The position numbers and the translations under genes were made by a program. The notes beneath the pieces were generated by a model. The model searched no databases and was not told the DNA's origin. It was given only the letters and a program-made list of their open reading frames with translations. From Comamonadaceae bacterium (GTDB lineage: Bacteria; Pseudomonadota; Gammaproteobacteria; Burkholderiales; Burkholderiaceae_C), in contig CANFCG010000001.1 of assembly GCA_947445115.1 (NCBI GenBank), positions 62,001-126,000 on the forward strand: a DNA stretch of 64,000 nt. Direction: 5' to 3'. Below, piece by piece: positions 1-8,980 of this stretch; the first letter of the stretch is position 1, and the number at the start of each line of letters is the position of its first letter.

Positions 1-1
1 A

Positions 2-535
2 GCGGGTGCGCCTGTCATGCCTACGCCCATGCAAGCGCCGTGGTTAGAAGCCGCTGGCGCGTGCTTTGTCACGCTATCCAAAAATGGACAACTGCGCGGC
101 TGTATCGGTAGTTTGATGGCGCATCGCTCTATCAAAGACGATGTGATTCACAACGCACAGGCCGCGGCGCTGCATGACCACCGCTTTGCGCCCGTCACGG
201 CAAATGAAGCACCCGAGCTGATGATTGAAGTCTCTGTTCTCACAAGCCCCGTCCCTCTTGGCTTTGCGAATGAGGCGCATGCGCTGTGGCAGCTCCAACC
301 GCTCAAGGACGGTGTGATTTTTTCTGCCGAAGTGAACGGGCAACCCTACCGCAGCACCTTCTTGCCGCAGGTGTGGGGACAGATGGCGGACGCGCAGCAG
401 TTCATGGCGCAGCTCAAAATGAAGGCGGGACTACCCGCTGATTTTTGGTCGGATGCAGTGCAGTTGCAAACCTACCGTGTGCAAGAATTTCATGAGCAAT
501 CTGTCATTCCCGCGGAGGCGGGAATCCATGGATAG
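2..535 (+). CDS. amrA: AMMECR1-domain protein (AmmeMemoRadiSam system protein A), 5' end outside window
   Basis: The reading frame is open to the left edge, so the true start lies upstream and the ATG at 17 is probably internal. The visible part has the AMMECR1 core: FVTLSKNGQLRGCIGSL near the N-terminus, then HDHRFAPV and the ISVLTSP-type segment (here IEVSVLTSP). The family has no established biochemical role; it is conserved beside a Memo-like protein and a radical SAM enzyme (the AmmeMemoRadiSam set), and the radical SAM gene follows directly. The normal domain end (TYRVQEF) is followed by about a dozen residues, EQSVIPAEAGIHG, encoded by a palindromic repeat at 503-527, so the C-terminus has been rebuilt by the repeat. 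The stop at 533-535 overlaps the start of the next gene. Confidence 0.88.
   Translation, partial: AGAPVMPTPMQAPWLEAAGACFVTLSKNGQLRGCIGSLMAHRSIKDDVIHNAQAAALHDHRFAPVTANEAPELMIEVSVLTSPVPLGFANEAHALWQLQPLKDGVIFSAEVNGQPYRSTFLPQVWGQMADAQQFMAQLKMKAGLPADFWSDAVQLQTYRVQEFHEQSVIPAEAGIHG
503..527. repeat. Palindromic repeat, copy 1
   Basis: One copy of the dispersed palindrome whose core is ATTCCCGCCTTCGCGGGAAT, here in the inverse orientation and with one arm changed so that it reads GGAGG at 514-518. It encodes the last residues of the AMMECR1 protein and lies immediately before the ATG at 528 of the radical SAM gene, to which the altered GGAGG gives a Shine-Dalgarno sequence at 9-nt spacing. Confidence 0.85.
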
Positions 536-1607
536 TTATCTCGCAAACTGGTGGCACGCCTTACCAGATGGGCGTTTGCAATGCGACTTGTGCCCGCGCG
601 AATGCAAACTCTACGAGGGACAACGCGGCCTGTGCTTTGTGCGCGAGCGGCGTGGCAATCAAGTCGTTTTGGATACATGGGGGCGCTCATCGGGGTTTTG
701 TTTAGACCCGATTGAAAAGAAGCCGCTCAACCATTTCTACCCAGGCTCTAGCATTTTGAGTTTTGGTACGGCGGGTTGCAATCTGGCTTGCAAGTTTTGC
801 CAAAACTGGGATATCTCTAAAAGCCGTGACACCGACAAAATTGGGCAACGGGTGTTGCCAGAGCAAATTGCAGCAGGATGCTTGGAGCTCAAAACCCCAG
901 CAATTGCCTTTACCTATAACGACCCCATCATATTTGCCGAGTACGCCATGGACGTGGCGGACGCCTGCCACGCAAGTGGTATCCGCACGGTGGCTGTGAC
1001 AGCAGGCTACATCCACCCTGCGCCGCGCAAAGCCTTGTTTGCCAAGATGGACGCTGCGAACGTGGACTTGAAAGCTTTTTCGCAAAGTTTTTATGCAAGC
1101 ACCTGTTCGGGCGATTTACAAACGGTTTTGGATACGCTGGTTTACATCAAACATCGCACGAATTGCTGGTTAGAAATCACCACGCTACTCATTCCAGATG
1201 CCAACGATTCCGATGCTGAGATCGCTGCGCTTAGCCAGTGGGTCATGCGCGAGCTGGGGCCCGACGTGCCGCTCCACTTCTCGGCCTTCCACCCTGACTA
1301 CAAGATGCTGGACAAGCCGGCGACGCCACCCGAGACGTTGATACGAGCTCGCCGCATTGCCATAGACCAAGGGCTGCGCTATGTGTACACGGGCAACATC
1401 CATGATGCAGCAGGTGGAACGACGGATTGCCCTAGCTGCCAGCATCCTGTCATTCAGCGCGACTGGTATCACATCGAAGCTTATGCGCTCACGCATGGCA
1501 ACCAATGCCCGAATTGCAGTCACCCGATCGCAGGACATTTCGAATCACTAAGCGGTGAGTTCGTACAATTCGGTAGGCAACGTATTCCTGTTCAATTTAA
1601 TTCGTGA
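528..1607 (+). CDS. amrS: AmmeMemoRadiSam system radical SAM enzyme
   Basis: The 359-residue protein has a radical SAM cluster motif CNLACKFC (Cys84, Cys88, Cys91) after an N-terminal Cys-rich segment (Cys19, 22, 26, 36) and a C-terminal CPSC...CPNC pair that probably binds metal. This layout matches the AmrS/PflA-like radical SAM proteins found with AMMECR1. The reaction is not established. The frame is open further upstream (to 453), but the ATG at 528 is preferred: it has GGAGG at 514-518 and overlaps the AMMECR1 stop, suggesting translational coupling. The upstream in-frame codons run through a repeat (NLSFPRRRES), an unlikely true N-terminus. Confidence 0.9.
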   Translation: MDSYLANWWHALPDGRLQCDLCPRECKLYEGQRGLCFVRERRGNQVVLDTWGRSSGFCLDPIEKKPLNHFYPGSSILSFGTAGCNLACKFCQNWDISKSRDTDKIGQRVLPEQIAAGCLELKTPAIAFTYNDPIIFAEYAMDVADACHASGIRTVAVTAGYIHPAPRKALFAKMDAANVDLKAFSQSFYASTCSGDLQTVLDTLVYIKHRTNCWLEITTLLIPDANDSDAEIAALSQWVMRELGPDVPLHFSAFHPDYKMLDKPATPPETLIRARRIAIDQGLRYVYTGNIHDAAGGTTDCPSCQHPVIQRDWYHIEAYALTHGNQCPNCSHPIAGHFESLSGEFVQFGRQRIPVQFNS

Positions 1608-1616
1608 GCACAAAGC

Positions 1617-2042
1617 ATGAACCGCAAAACTTTTCTCTCCTCTACTCTTTCTTTTTTATCTCTTGGAGCCTTTATGACAACTGAAGCCAACGCCGCTGCA
1701 CCTATCACCGAAACCCTACCATCAGGTGTCAAGATCACTCACACCGTTGTTGGCACGGGTGCAAACCCTAAAGCAACGGACACCGTCAAAGTGCATTACA
1801 GCGGGACGCTAGAAAACGGCAAAGAGTTTGATAGCTCGTACAAGCGCAACGCACCCATCTCATTCCCGCTGCAAGGCGTGATTAAGGCCTGGACCGAAGG
1901 CGTACAAAAAATGAAGGTGGGCGGAAAAGCCATACTGGTGTGCCCTCCGGAGACGGCCTACGGTGCGCGTGGCGCGGGCGGCGTGATTCCGCCGAATGCA
2001 ACGCTGACATTTGTAATCGAACTCTTGGCGATTGAAAAGTAA
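1617..2042 (+). CDS. Secreted FKBP-type peptidyl-prolyl cis-trans isomerase
   Basis: The 141-residue protein has an N-terminal signal peptide (Lys/Arg then a hydrophobic SLSFLSLGAF stretch, cleavage likely after EANA-A) followed by one complete FKBP domain. Recognisable family features are VKVHYSGTLENGKEFDSS, the FPLQGVIKAWTEGVQKMKVGGKA loop and the terminal YGARGAGGVIPPNATLTFVIELL. It should catalyse proline isomerisation in the periplasm. It begins 9 nt after the radical SAM gene and may be cotranscribed. A palindromic repeat follows its stop. Confidence 0.92.
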   Translation: MNRKTFLSSTLSFLSLGAFMTTEANAAAPITETLPSGVKITHTVVGTGANPKATDTVKVHYSGTLENGKEFDSSYKRNAPISFPLQGVIKAWTEGVQKMKVGGKAILVCPPETAYGARGAGGVIPPNATLTFVIELLAIEK

Positions 2043-2050
2043 TGGACTAT

Positions 2051-2075
2051 GGATTCCCGCCTTCGCGGGAATGAC
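2051..2075. repeat. Palindromic repeat, copy 2
   Basis: Perfect-looking copy of the ATTCCCGCCTTCGCGGGAAT palindrome with flanking GG and GAC. It lies in the 41-bp gap between the FKBP gene and the PaiB-like gene, where its hairpin could act on mRNA stability or termination. There is no U-run after it, so a rho-independent terminator is not indicated. Confidence 0.88.
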
Positions 2076-2083
2076 GGGGACCT

Positions 2084-2701
2084 ATGTATCAACCACCGCA
2101 GTTTGTTGCTAAAGATTCAGCTCATGCTCTAGAGTTGATGCGGAAGTATCCCTTCGCGTCACTCATTAGCAACGACGATGAGGGCTTCCCATCTGTGACG
2201 CATCTGCCTCTGCACCTTGAAGAAAGGGGTGCGCAGTTGGTGCTACTTGGGCATGTTGCCAAGCCGAATCCGCATTGGAAATATTTAGCGTCGCGTCCAA
2301 AAGCGCTGGTCACATTTATGGGGCCGTATGCGTATATGTCGCCGCAAATTTATCCTGACTTGGTGCGCGTTCCGTCGTGGAATTATTTGACCGTTCACGC
2401 AAGAGGCACAGCCACTTTGATTGATGATCCGCTTGCCAAAGATCGGTTACTCAAAAAACTGATTGGCGACCATGAACCAGCCTATGCCAAGCAATGGATG
2501 AGTTTGGGCACTGAGTACCAACACAAGATGCTGGCTGGCATTGTGGGGTTTGAGCTCACGATTCATCAGTTAGATTGCAAACTAAAAATCAACCAACACC
2601 GACCAGAATCTCACGCGAAGATGCACGGCATGTACACGATGGGAACCGACAACGAACGCGCCCTCGCCCATTGGATGCAAAAATTAGGATTAGTCGCATG
2701 A
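2084..2701 (+). CDS. PaiB-like FMN-binding negative transcriptional regulator family protein
   Basis: The 205-residue protein matches the PaiB/FMN_bind_2 family: start MYQPPQF, the SNDDEGFPSVTHLPL strand-loop, HVAKPNPHWKYL, the VPSWNYLTVHARGTATLIDD segment and the late IVGFELTIHQLDCKLKINQH. The split-barrel fold binds flavin. Bacillus PaiB was described as a negative regulator of protease and sporulation genes, but most proteobacterial members are uncharacterised flavoproteins and no regulatory role can be read here. Its stop overlaps the azlC start (ATGA at 2698-2701), so the two are probably coupled. Confidence 0.88.
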   Translation: MYQPPQFVAKDSAHALELMRKYPFASLISNDDEGFPSVTHLPLHLEERGAQLVLLGHVAKPNPHWKYLASRPKALVTFMGPYAYMSPQIYPDLVRVPSWNYLTVHARGTATLIDDPLAKDRLLKKLIGDHEPAYAKQWMSLGTEYQHKMLAGIVGFELTIHQLDCKLKINQHRPESHAKMHGMYTMGTDNERALAHWMQKLGLVA

Positions 2702-3432
2702 CCCAAGTTTTTGTGGATAAACGCCAAGCGTTTTGGAGTGGTTTTAAGCACGCGTTAGGCGCACCCATGATGGTATTATTTGCCGGCATGATTGGCTTTG
2801 GCGCTATGGGGCACACCCATGGCATCAATGCTTGGTTCACGGGGCTTACGAGCCTGCTAATGTTTGCATTGCCTGGGCAAGTGGTGCTGCTTGAGATGGT
2901 GATCTCAGGCTCGTCATTCTTGGCCATTGCGCTTGCGGTGACTCTAACCTCGGCGCGTTTCATCACGATGACGATTACGCTGTTTCCGCAACTTGCAAAA
3001 GAGGATTACAACAACAAACTCTATGCTTATGTGCACCTGCTCGCCATGACCGCGTGGGCGGTGTCGATGCGCGAGTTCCCCAAGATCGAGCCTAAATATC
3101 GACTTAGCTATTTTTTAGGGCTTGGTTTGCCTTGCTGGCTCATCGCAATGCCAGGGACGGTGCTGGGTTATTTTTTGGCAGGCATGGTTCCTAATGCTGT
3201 CACGCTAGCGTTGGTGTTTATCAACCCGCTGTTTTTTTTGCTCACGTTTACCGAGGTGAAGCCTTGGGGCAATCGCTTGGCGATTGGGCTTGGCTGCGTT
3301 TTGGGGCCACTTTTCTTTTTGCTGGATAAAGATAGCAGCCTCTTGGCGACTGGGCTTTTTGCAGGAACCTTGGCTTATGTGATTGAACGCCAGTTTTTAC
3401 GCCATCGCACGATTGAGGGGGTAAAGTCATGA
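2698..3432 (+). CDS. azlC: AzlC family branched-chain amino acid permease, large subunit
   Basis: The protein is 244 residues from the ATG at 2698 and hydrophobic throughout, with several membrane segments (for example MMVLFAGMIGFGAMG and LLMFALPGQVVLLEMVISGSSFLAIALAVTLTSARFITMT). The GLTSLLMFALPGQ and TSARFITMT signatures fit AzlC, the larger partner of a two-component exporter for branched-chain amino acids and analogues in the inner membrane. The frame extends upstream to 2575, but the 2698 ATG gives the usual family length and a 4-bp overlap with paiB. It overlaps azlD by 4 bp (3429-3432). Confidence 0.92.
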   Translation: MTQVFVDKRQAFWSGFKHALGAPMMVLFAGMIGFGAMGHTHGINAWFTGLTSLLMFALPGQVVLLEMVISGSSFLAIALAVTLTSARFITMTITLFPQLAKEDYNNKLYAYVHLLAMTAWAVSMREFPKIEPKYRLSYFLGLGLPCWLIAMPGTVLGYFLAGMVPNAVTLALVFINPLFFLLTFTEVKPWGNRLAIGLGCVLGPLFFLLDKDSSLLATGLFAGTLAYVIERQFLRHRTIEGVKS

Positions 3433-3770
3433 CAAGCACCAATCTGGAAATGGGACTGTGGATCGCACTCATTGCTGCCTGCGTGGGCACCTATATTTGC
3501 CGCGCCCTTGGCGTTAAATTGGCGGGTCATATCGACCAAGAGAGTGAAATTTTTAGATGGCTTTCTGCTGTGACCTACGCCATGGTTGCAGCGCTCACGA
3601 TTCGTTTAATTGCGATGCCAACAGGATTACTGGCAACCGTGCCGTTGCTAGTTCGCTTATTTGTTTGCGTTTTGAGTGTTGCGGTGATGGTGTCCAGCCC
3701 TACCAAGCGGCTAGTGCCTGCTTTACTAACAGGTACGGCGCTGCTGCTGGCTTACGGCGTGTTTACCTAA
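3429..3770 (+). CDS. azlD: AzlD family branched-chain amino acid transporter, small subunit
   Basis: The 113-residue inner-membrane protein has about three to four hydrophobic segments (LWIALIAACVGTYICRALGV, VTYAMVAALTIRLIAM, LLVRLFVCVLSVAVMV, ALLTGTALLLAYGVF). Size, the Arg after the first segment and the ATGA overlap with azlC identify it as AzlD. AzlC and AzlD together export branched-chain amino acids; the window also holds much of the pathway that makes them (ilvBNC and leuA), though far away. Confidence 0.9.
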   Translation: MTSTNLEMGLWIALIAACVGTYICRALGVKLAGHIDQESEIFRWLSAVTYAMVAALTIRLIAMPTGLLATVPLLVRLFVCVLSVAVMVSSPTKRLVPALLTGTALLLAYGVFT

Positions 3771-3778
3771 TTGACATG

Positions 3779-3802
3779 AACTCCCGCCTGCGCGGGAATG
3801 AT
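3779..3802. repeat. Palindromic repeat, copy 3 (variant)
   Basis: A slightly shortened copy (CTCCCGCCTGCGCGGGAAT) in the 37-bp gap between the convergent azlD and Bug-receptor genes. Its position between two 3' ends would suit a bidirectional hairpin for transcript ends, but no U-run is seen. Confidence 0.75.
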
Positions 3803-3807
3803 GGACT

Positions 3808-4782
3808 CTAGCTGTCCGCTCTCACATTCGCGGCCTTCGCCACCACCGCCCATTTTTGTTGCTCAGACTTGATGAAGTTTGCAAACTTCTCAATGCTGCC
3901 ACCACCGTCTTCAGCGCCATAAAAATCCATACGCTCTTGCACATCTGGCATGGCGAGCACTTTGTTCACGTCATCATTCATACGCTGCTGGATGGCACTT
4001 GGCATCTTGCTGGGGCCCATGAGTCCATACCAAACGGTGGCCTCAAAGCCTTTGTAGCCCGACTCATCCATGGTGGGTACATGCGCTTGGCTCTTGGCTC
4101 GCTTGAGGCGGGTCTGCGCAATCGCAATCGCCTTGCCACTCTTGACGTGGGGCGCAGCCGAAGTCATGGTCTCAAAGCAATAGTTGACCTGCCCACCAAT
4201 CAAATCGACCAAAGCGGGGGCTGAACCTCGGTACGGCACATGAAGCGCAAAAATATTGGCTTGCAGCTTAAACATTTCCAGCGCAAAGTGCTGCGCCGAC
4301 CCGCCCCCTGCTGATGCAAAACTGAGTTGGCCGGGTTTGGCTTTTGCCAACGCCACAATATCTTTCACTGTTTTGGCCGGTTGATCAACGTTGCAAATCA
4401 AAAGATTCGGCGTAATACCTACCATGCTGATGGGTGCGAAATCTTTGACTGCGTCGTAATTCAATTTTTGCCCCATCGCGGGTGCAAGTGCATGGCTGTT
4501 GATGTGCCCCATCAGGAGCGTATTACCGTCCCCGGCCTGCTTGCTTACGTAATCCGCAGCAATCACGCCCGCAGCACCTGCTTTGTTTTCGACTACAACC
4601 GACGTGCCCCACAAAACTTGCAGCTTTTGCCCCACCACACGGGCCAGCGCATCGGTACCTCCGCCAGGCGGAAAGCCCACAATGATGCGCACAGGGCCAG
4701 CCGGCAAGGTCTGCGCTGGCACCCAAATATGCGGAAAAGCTAAACCCGTAGCTGCGGTTTGAATGAGTGTTCGGCGTTGCAT
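3808..4782 (-). CDS. Bug/TctC family tripartite tricarboxylate transporter substrate-binding protein
   Basis: The 324-residue protein starts MQRRTLIQ, has a short signal peptide (cleavage near VPAQ), and then the Bug family opening PVRIIVGFPPGGGTDALARVVGQKL. Other family marks are VVENKAGAAGVIAADYV, ISMVGITPNLLICN and the LRFASAGGGSAQH-like loop. These periplasmic receptors bind small carboxylates or related solutes; the ligand cannot be read from sequence. The ATG at 4782 has AGGAG six bases upstream on its strand. No TctA/TctB membrane genes lie nearby, so it is an orphan receptor, as is common in Burkholderiales. Confidence 0.92.
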   Translation of the reverse strand: MQRRTLIQTAATGLAFPHIWVPAQTLPAGPVRIIVGFPPGGGTDALARVVGQKLQVLWGTSVVVENKAGAAGVIAADYVSKQAGDGNTLLMGHINSHALAPAMGQKLNYDAVKDFAPISMVGITPNLLICNVDQPAKTVKDIVALAKAKPGQLSFASAGGGSAQHFALEMFKLQANIFALHVPYRGSAPALVDLIGGQVNYCFETMTSAAPHVKSGKAIAIAQTRLKRAKSQAHVPTMDESGYKGFEATVWYGLMGPSKMPSAIQQRMNDDVNKVLAMPDVQERMDFYGAEDGGGSIEKFANFIKSEQQKWAVVAKAANVRADS

Positions 4783-4818
4783 CAAGACTCCTAAAAGATA
4801 CTTGATGCTAGCCGAAGA

Positions 4819-7800
4819 TTAAGCTACCCAGCGCCTTGCGTTACGCCAAAGTTCCATCCACGGGCTGTAGGCATCCAAGCCGCCTGTGCTGCTTAAATCC
4901 GTCCAGCTCATTTGTACATTTCTAAACACGCGCTCAGGGTGCGGCATCATGGCGGTGAAGCGTCCGTCCGCCGTGGTGACAGCCGTCAAGCCGCCTGCGC
5001 TACCGTTGGGATTAGCTGGGTATTGCTCGGTCGGTTGTCCGTTGCTATCCACAAATCGCATGGACGGAATCACGAGCCCAGCATCGCCACGATGCGCAAA
5101 GTTAGCATAGCCCTCGCCGTGTGCAACAGCAATAGGCATATGGCTTCCCGCCATTCCGTTCAAAAACAAACTGGGGGATTCCAAGATTTCGACTTGCGAA
5201 AGGCGCGCTTCAAAGCGCCCGCTTTGGTTGTGCGTAAAGCGCGGCCAAGCATTAGCGCCTGGGATGATGTCGGCCAGCTCGGCAAACATTTGGCAACCAT
5301 TGCACACGCCAAGGCCAAAGGTGTTGCCGCGTGCAAAGAACGCTTCAAACTGATCACGCAGCTTGGCGTTAAAGGTGATGCTACGCGCCCAGCCCACGCC
5401 AGCGCCCAGAGTGTCGCCGTAGCTAAATCCGCCGCAAGCGACCATGCCGATGAAGTCATCCAGCTTGTAGCGACCTGTTTGCAGGTCGGTCATGTGGACA
5501 TCGACGGCGTCAAAACCTGCCACGCGAAAGGCTTCCGCCATCTCGATGTGCGAATTCACGCCTTGCTCGCGCAGCACGGCTACGCGAGGTTTCGTCAAAC
5601 TAAAAGCCACGTCACTCCCGCGAAGGCGGGAATCCACATGAGCGCTCGTGGATTCCTGCCTTCGCGGGAATGACGACTCTGGTAGATAGACGTGCAAGCC
5701 TTTATCAGCAAGGCTTCCAGCCAAGGCATGCTCAGAATCTGCACAAACTGGGTTATCACGTACTTTGGCAATCTTCCAACTTACGGCATCCCAAACTTGG
5801 AAAAGATCCGCCACATTGGCGCTAAAAATTTTCTTGGTATCACGCCAGATTTGCAGCTCTCCTTTGCCCTCAGCAAGCGCCGCCGACTCAGGGCGAGTCT
5901 TGCCGATATAGTGACTCATACTGGACAAACCATGCGCACGTAGGGCTTGCATCACCGCAGCACGATCTGCCGTTTTAACTTGAAGTATGACTCCTAACTC
6001 TTCGTTAAATAATGATTTAATAGTTAACTCTTCACGCCTTCCATTAACTTGACTTGACCAGTTTTTAGCATCGCCTACGTCCGCACGGCTATCCGTAATG
6101 CCATCACCCTCGGTCACCAGCATGTCGATATTGAGGGCCACGCCCACGTGTCCAGCAAATGTCATCTCGGCTACAGCGGCGAGTAAACCGCCATCGCTGC
6201 GGTCGTGGTAGGCGAGGATTTTCCCCTCGCTTCGCAATTGATTGACCGCTTTGACCAGATTCACTAAATCTTCAGGGTTGTCTAAATCAGGCACTTGGTC
6301 GCCTACGGCATTCAGGGTCTGCGCTAAAACAGACGCTGCCATTCGCGCTTTGCCTCGGCCTAAGTCGATGAGGAGCAGCGATGTATCCGATTCCGTGGCA
6401 TCCAATTGCGGCGTCAGCGTGCAGCGCACGTCGGCAAGTGTGGCAAAAGCAGTCACGATCAGCGAGACAGGCGACACAACTTGTGAGCCGTCAGCAGCCT
6501 TGGAGCGCATCGAGAGCGAATCTTTGCCCACAGGAATGGAAATGCCCAGTGCGGGGCACAGATCCATGCCCACGGCTTTGACCGTTGCGTATAGCGCTGC
6601 GTCTTCGCCCTCATCCTTGTCACCCGTGCCGCAAGCCGCCATCCAATTGGCGGACAGCTTGACGCGAGACAGCTCAATCGGTGCTGCCAGCAAATTGGTA
6701 ATCGCTTCGCCCACTGCCATGCGGCCTGACGCAGGCGCGTCCATTATCGCCAACGGCGTGCGTTCGCCCATCGCCATGGCTTCGCCTGCAAAGCCTGTGT
6801 AATCTGCCAGCGTGACAGCGCAGTCCGCCACGGGGACTTGCCAAGGCCCAACCATTTGGTCGCGATGAGTCAGCCCGCCCACCGTGCGGTCGCCAATGGT
6901 GATGAGGAATCGCTTGCTTGCCACCGTGGGATGCGACAGCACATTGATGACGGCATCTTGCAGTTTCACGTCGGTCAGGTTGAGCGGCGCAAATTCACGC
7001 TTCACGGCTTTCACATCACGCGTCATTTTGGGCGGTTTGCCCAGTAACACGTTCATAGGCATATCAACGGCGGTAGTCTTGTCGTTCTTCAAAGACAAAT
7101 TTCGCGCTTCTGTCGTTACGCCCACCACAGCAAACGGGCAACGCTCGCGCTCGCAAATCGCTTTAAATTGTTCGAGCGACTCAGGTGCAATTGCTAGAAC
7201 ATAGCGCTCTTGGCTCTCGTTGCACCACATCTCTTTGGGCGACAGACCCGATTCCTCTAACGGGATAGCAGATAAATCAAACCGCGCACCACGAGCCGCA
7301 TCATTAACCAGCTCGGGAAACGCGTTGGAAAGTCCACCTGCGCCCACATCGTGAATCGCCAAAATTGGATTCAGCGCGGCATCTTTCGATCCAAGAGCCG
7401 CACAAGCCGTAATCACCTCTTGCGCACGACGCTCGATCTCGGGGTTGGCACGCTGCACAGAATCAAAATCCAGCTCAGCCGAATTGGCACCGCCCGCCAT
7501 CGAACTCGCCGCGCTACCACCCATGCCGATGCGCATACCTGGCCCGCCCAATTGAATGAGCAGCGAGCCCGCAGGAAACAAAATCTTGTGCGTTAGCTTG
7601 GCATCAATCGATCCCAGACCGCCCGCAATCATGATCGGTTTGTGATAACCGTAGTGGCGTGTTTCACCCGCCGTGTCGGTCACCGTTTGCTCAAAAGCGC
7701 GGAAATAGCCTGCAAGGTTTGGACGACCAAATTCGTTGTTAAAAGCTGCACCGCCAAGCGGGCCTTGCGTCATGATCTCCAAAGCCGTAGCAAACAATTG

Positions 7801-8892
7801 GGGGCTGACCCCCTTATTTAAAGAATCAGCAAGCGAAGCGACTTTGGGGCCTGTCCCCAATTGGCTTGCGGGCAGCCCCAATGACGACACCGTAAATCCC
7901 GTCACGCCAGCCTTAGGCTTAGACCCCCTGCCCGTTGCGCCCTCATCCCGAATCTCACCGCCCGCGCCCGTGGCCGCGCCCTGCCAAGGCGCAATGGCCG
8001 TCGGATGGTTGTGCGTTTCCACTTTCATGATGACGTGGCGACGGATAACGCCGTCCGCGTCAGGAGCGCCTTCCATGATGGAAGAGTTGTCCGAATAAGC
8101 TACGACGGTGTGCTGCGGCGACAACGCCTCGGTATTACGAATCATGGCGAAGAGCGATTTGTCTTGCTCTGCGCCATCAATGATGAACTTAGCGTTAAAA
8201 ATCTTGTGGCGGCAGTGCTCAGAGTTGGCCTGCGCAAACATCATCAGCTCCACATCGGTGGGGTTACGTTCTAGCTTGGTAAAGGCTTCCAGCAGATAGT
8301 CCATCTCGTCGCTAGACAGCGCCAAACCCATGCGGGTATTCACCTCTAGCAAGGATGCTAAGCCAGCGCCCAGTATGTCGATGCGCTCCATCGCAACAGA
8401 TGGCAGTACATCGAACAAGCTGCTCACGCCAGCGCGATCAAAGAAAACCGACTCCGTCATGCGGTCATGCAAAAGCGCCGAAACTTCTTGCAAAGCCTTA
8501 TCAGTTAAGGGCTTGGAAGCGCTGATGTGAAATTCGGTGACGCGCTCCACGCGCTGCAAGTTGCTGGAGGCAATCCCGCAATTGCGAGCAATATCCGTGG
8601 CTTTAGACGACCAAGAAGATATCGTACCCCGGCGAGGAGCAATCAGTATGGCTTGCGAAGCAGGCTGCCCGCTAGTCCTTACACCATATGGTTCGCCATA
8701 GGTCAAAAGTGCTTTTAGCTGTGATTCGGTCTCAGCATCGGGCAAGGCAGACAAAGCAACCCAATGCACAAAACCAGCGGTTATGCTTTGGATAGAGGGC
8801 TGAATAGCTTGAAGTTTGGAAAGCAGTGCGAACTGCTGCGCGGTGGTGAGTGCTTGGATCTGGGTGTCCAAGCAGAGGATGTGAGATGCCAC
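4819..8892 (-). CDS. purL: Phosphoribosylformylglycinamidine synthase PurL, with two in-frame repeat-derived insertions
   Basis: The 1357-residue single-chain PurL converts FGAR, glutamine and ATP to FGAM in purine synthesis. The synthetase half shows [51 protein letters not shown] and [11 protein letters not shown]. The C-terminal glutaminase half has [12 protein letters not shown], catalytic Cys in VCNGCQMF (near residue 1197) and [10 protein letters not shown] (near 1318). Start is a GTG with AAAGGG upstream. Two stretches are foreign to the family: residues about 344-366, from QLGTGPK to GVSPQL, encoded by paired GGGG/CCCC palindromes, and residues about 1073-1095, encoded by two inverted copies of the ATTCCC palindrome just before the glutaminase domain. 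Neither breaks the frame and all catalytic motifs remain, so the enzyme is probably active. Confidence 0.97.
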   Translation of the reverse strand: MASHILCLDTQIQALTTAQQFALLSKLQAIQPSIQSITAGFVHWVALSALPDAETESQLKALLTYGEPYGVRTSGQPASQAILIAPRRGTISSWSSKATDIARNCGIASSNLQRVERVTEFHISASKPLTDKALQEVSALLHDRMTESVFFDRAGVSSLFDVLPSVAMERIDILGAGLASLLEVNTRMGLALSSDEMDYLLEAFTKLERNPTDVELMMFAQANSEHCRHKIFNAKFIIDGAEQDKSLFAMIRNTEALSPQHTVVAYSDNSSIMEGAPDADGVIRRHVIMKVETHNHPTAIAPWQGAATGAGGEIRDEGATGRGSKPKAGVTGFTVSSLGLPASQLGTGPKVASLADSLNKGVSPQLFATALEIMTQGPLGGAAFNNEFGRPNLAGYFRAFEQTVTDTAGETRHYGYHKPIMIAGGLGSIDAKLTHKILFPAGSLLIQLGGPGMRIGMGGSAASSMAGGANSAELDFDSVQRANPEIERRAQEVITACAALGSKDAALNPILAIHDVGAGGLSNAFPELVNDAARGARFDLSAIPLEESGLSPKEMWCNESQERYVLAIAPESLEQFKAICERERCPFAVVGVTTEARNLSLKNDKTTAVDMPMNVLLGKPPKMTRDVKAVKREFAPLNLTDVKLQDAVINVLSHPTVASKRFLITIGDRTVGGLTHRDQMVGPWQVPVADCAVTLADYTGFAGEAMAMGERTPLAIMDAPASGRMAVGEAITNLLAAPIELSRVKLSANWMAACGTGDKDEGEDAALYATVKAVGMDLCPALGISIPVGKDSLSMRSKAADGSQVVSPVSLIVTAFATLADVRCTLTPQLDATESDTSLLLIDLGRGKARMAASVLAQTLNAVGDQVPDLDNPEDLVNLVKAVNQLRSEGKILAYHDRSDGGLLAAVAEMTFAGHVGVALNIDMLVTEGDGITDSRADVGDAKNWSSQVNGRREELTIKSLFNEELGVILQVKTADRAAVMQALRAHGLSSMSHYIGKTRPESAALAEGKGELQIWRDTKKIFSANVADLFQVWDAVSWKIAKVRDNPVCADSEHALAGSLADKGLHVYLPESSFPRRQESTSAHVDSRLRGSDVAFSLTKPRVAVLREQGVNSHIEMAEAFRVAGFDAVDVHMTDLQTGRYKLDDFIGMVACGGFSYGDTLGAGVGWARSITFNAKLRDQFEAFFARGNTFGLGVCNGCQMFAELADIIPGANAWPRFTHNQSGRFEARLSQVEILESPSLFLNGMAGSHMPIAVAHGEGYANFAHRGDAGLVIPSMRFVDSNGQPTEQYPANPNGSAGGLTAVTTADGRFTAMMPHPERVFRNVQMSWTDLSSTGGLDAYSPWMELWRNARRWVA
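5611..5674. repeat. Paired inverted palindromic repeats (copies 4 and 5) inside purL
   Basis: Two copies of the ATTCCC palindrome face each other: 5611-5637 and 5648-5674 are reverse complements over 27 bp with two mismatches, separated by 10 bp. The whole unit could fold into one long hairpin or two small ones. It is translated as part of PurL (SSFPRRQES...DSRLRGSDV). It resembles a small mobile inverted-repeat unit made of two single copies. Confidence 0.88.
7797..7863. repeat. Second palindrome family: paired GGGG-N-CCCC repeats inside purL
   Basis: Two short palindromes bracket about 30 bp: GGGGG-CTGA-CCCCC at 7800-7813 and TTGGGG-CCTGT-CCCCAA at 7844-7860. Their outer ends are inverted with respect to each other (CAATTGGGG at one end, CCCCAATTG at the other). 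The unit is translated in frame and occupies the loop where other PurL proteins carry an unrelated segment before the [17 protein letters not shown] motif. Confidence 0.7.
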
Positions 8893-8965
8893 GAATTTCG
8901 CCCTTTGTAGAGGGACTCATTTTACTGGCGAGCGAGTTGTTGAATGTATACGAGCAAGCTAAATT

Positions 8966-8971
8966 TATAAT
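8966..8971 (+). promoter_or_regulatory. Candidate -10 element for map
   Basis: A perfect TATAAT lies 9 nt before the map ATG at 8981. No well-spaced -35 hexamer is obvious (TTGAAT at 8940 would need a 20-bp spacer). If used, transcription would start within about 3 nt of the ATG. Confidence 0.4.
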
Positions 8972-8980
8972 CACCCCCTT

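Noticed and set aside
3808-4782. Part of a complete tricarboxylate transporter
   Set aside because: No TctA or TctB membrane gene is adjacent; only the receptor is present.
4912-5673. Long open frame (253 codons) on the plus strand inside purL
   Set aside because: It is antisense to the glutaminase half of PurL, has no family features and mirrors the codon pattern of the real gene.
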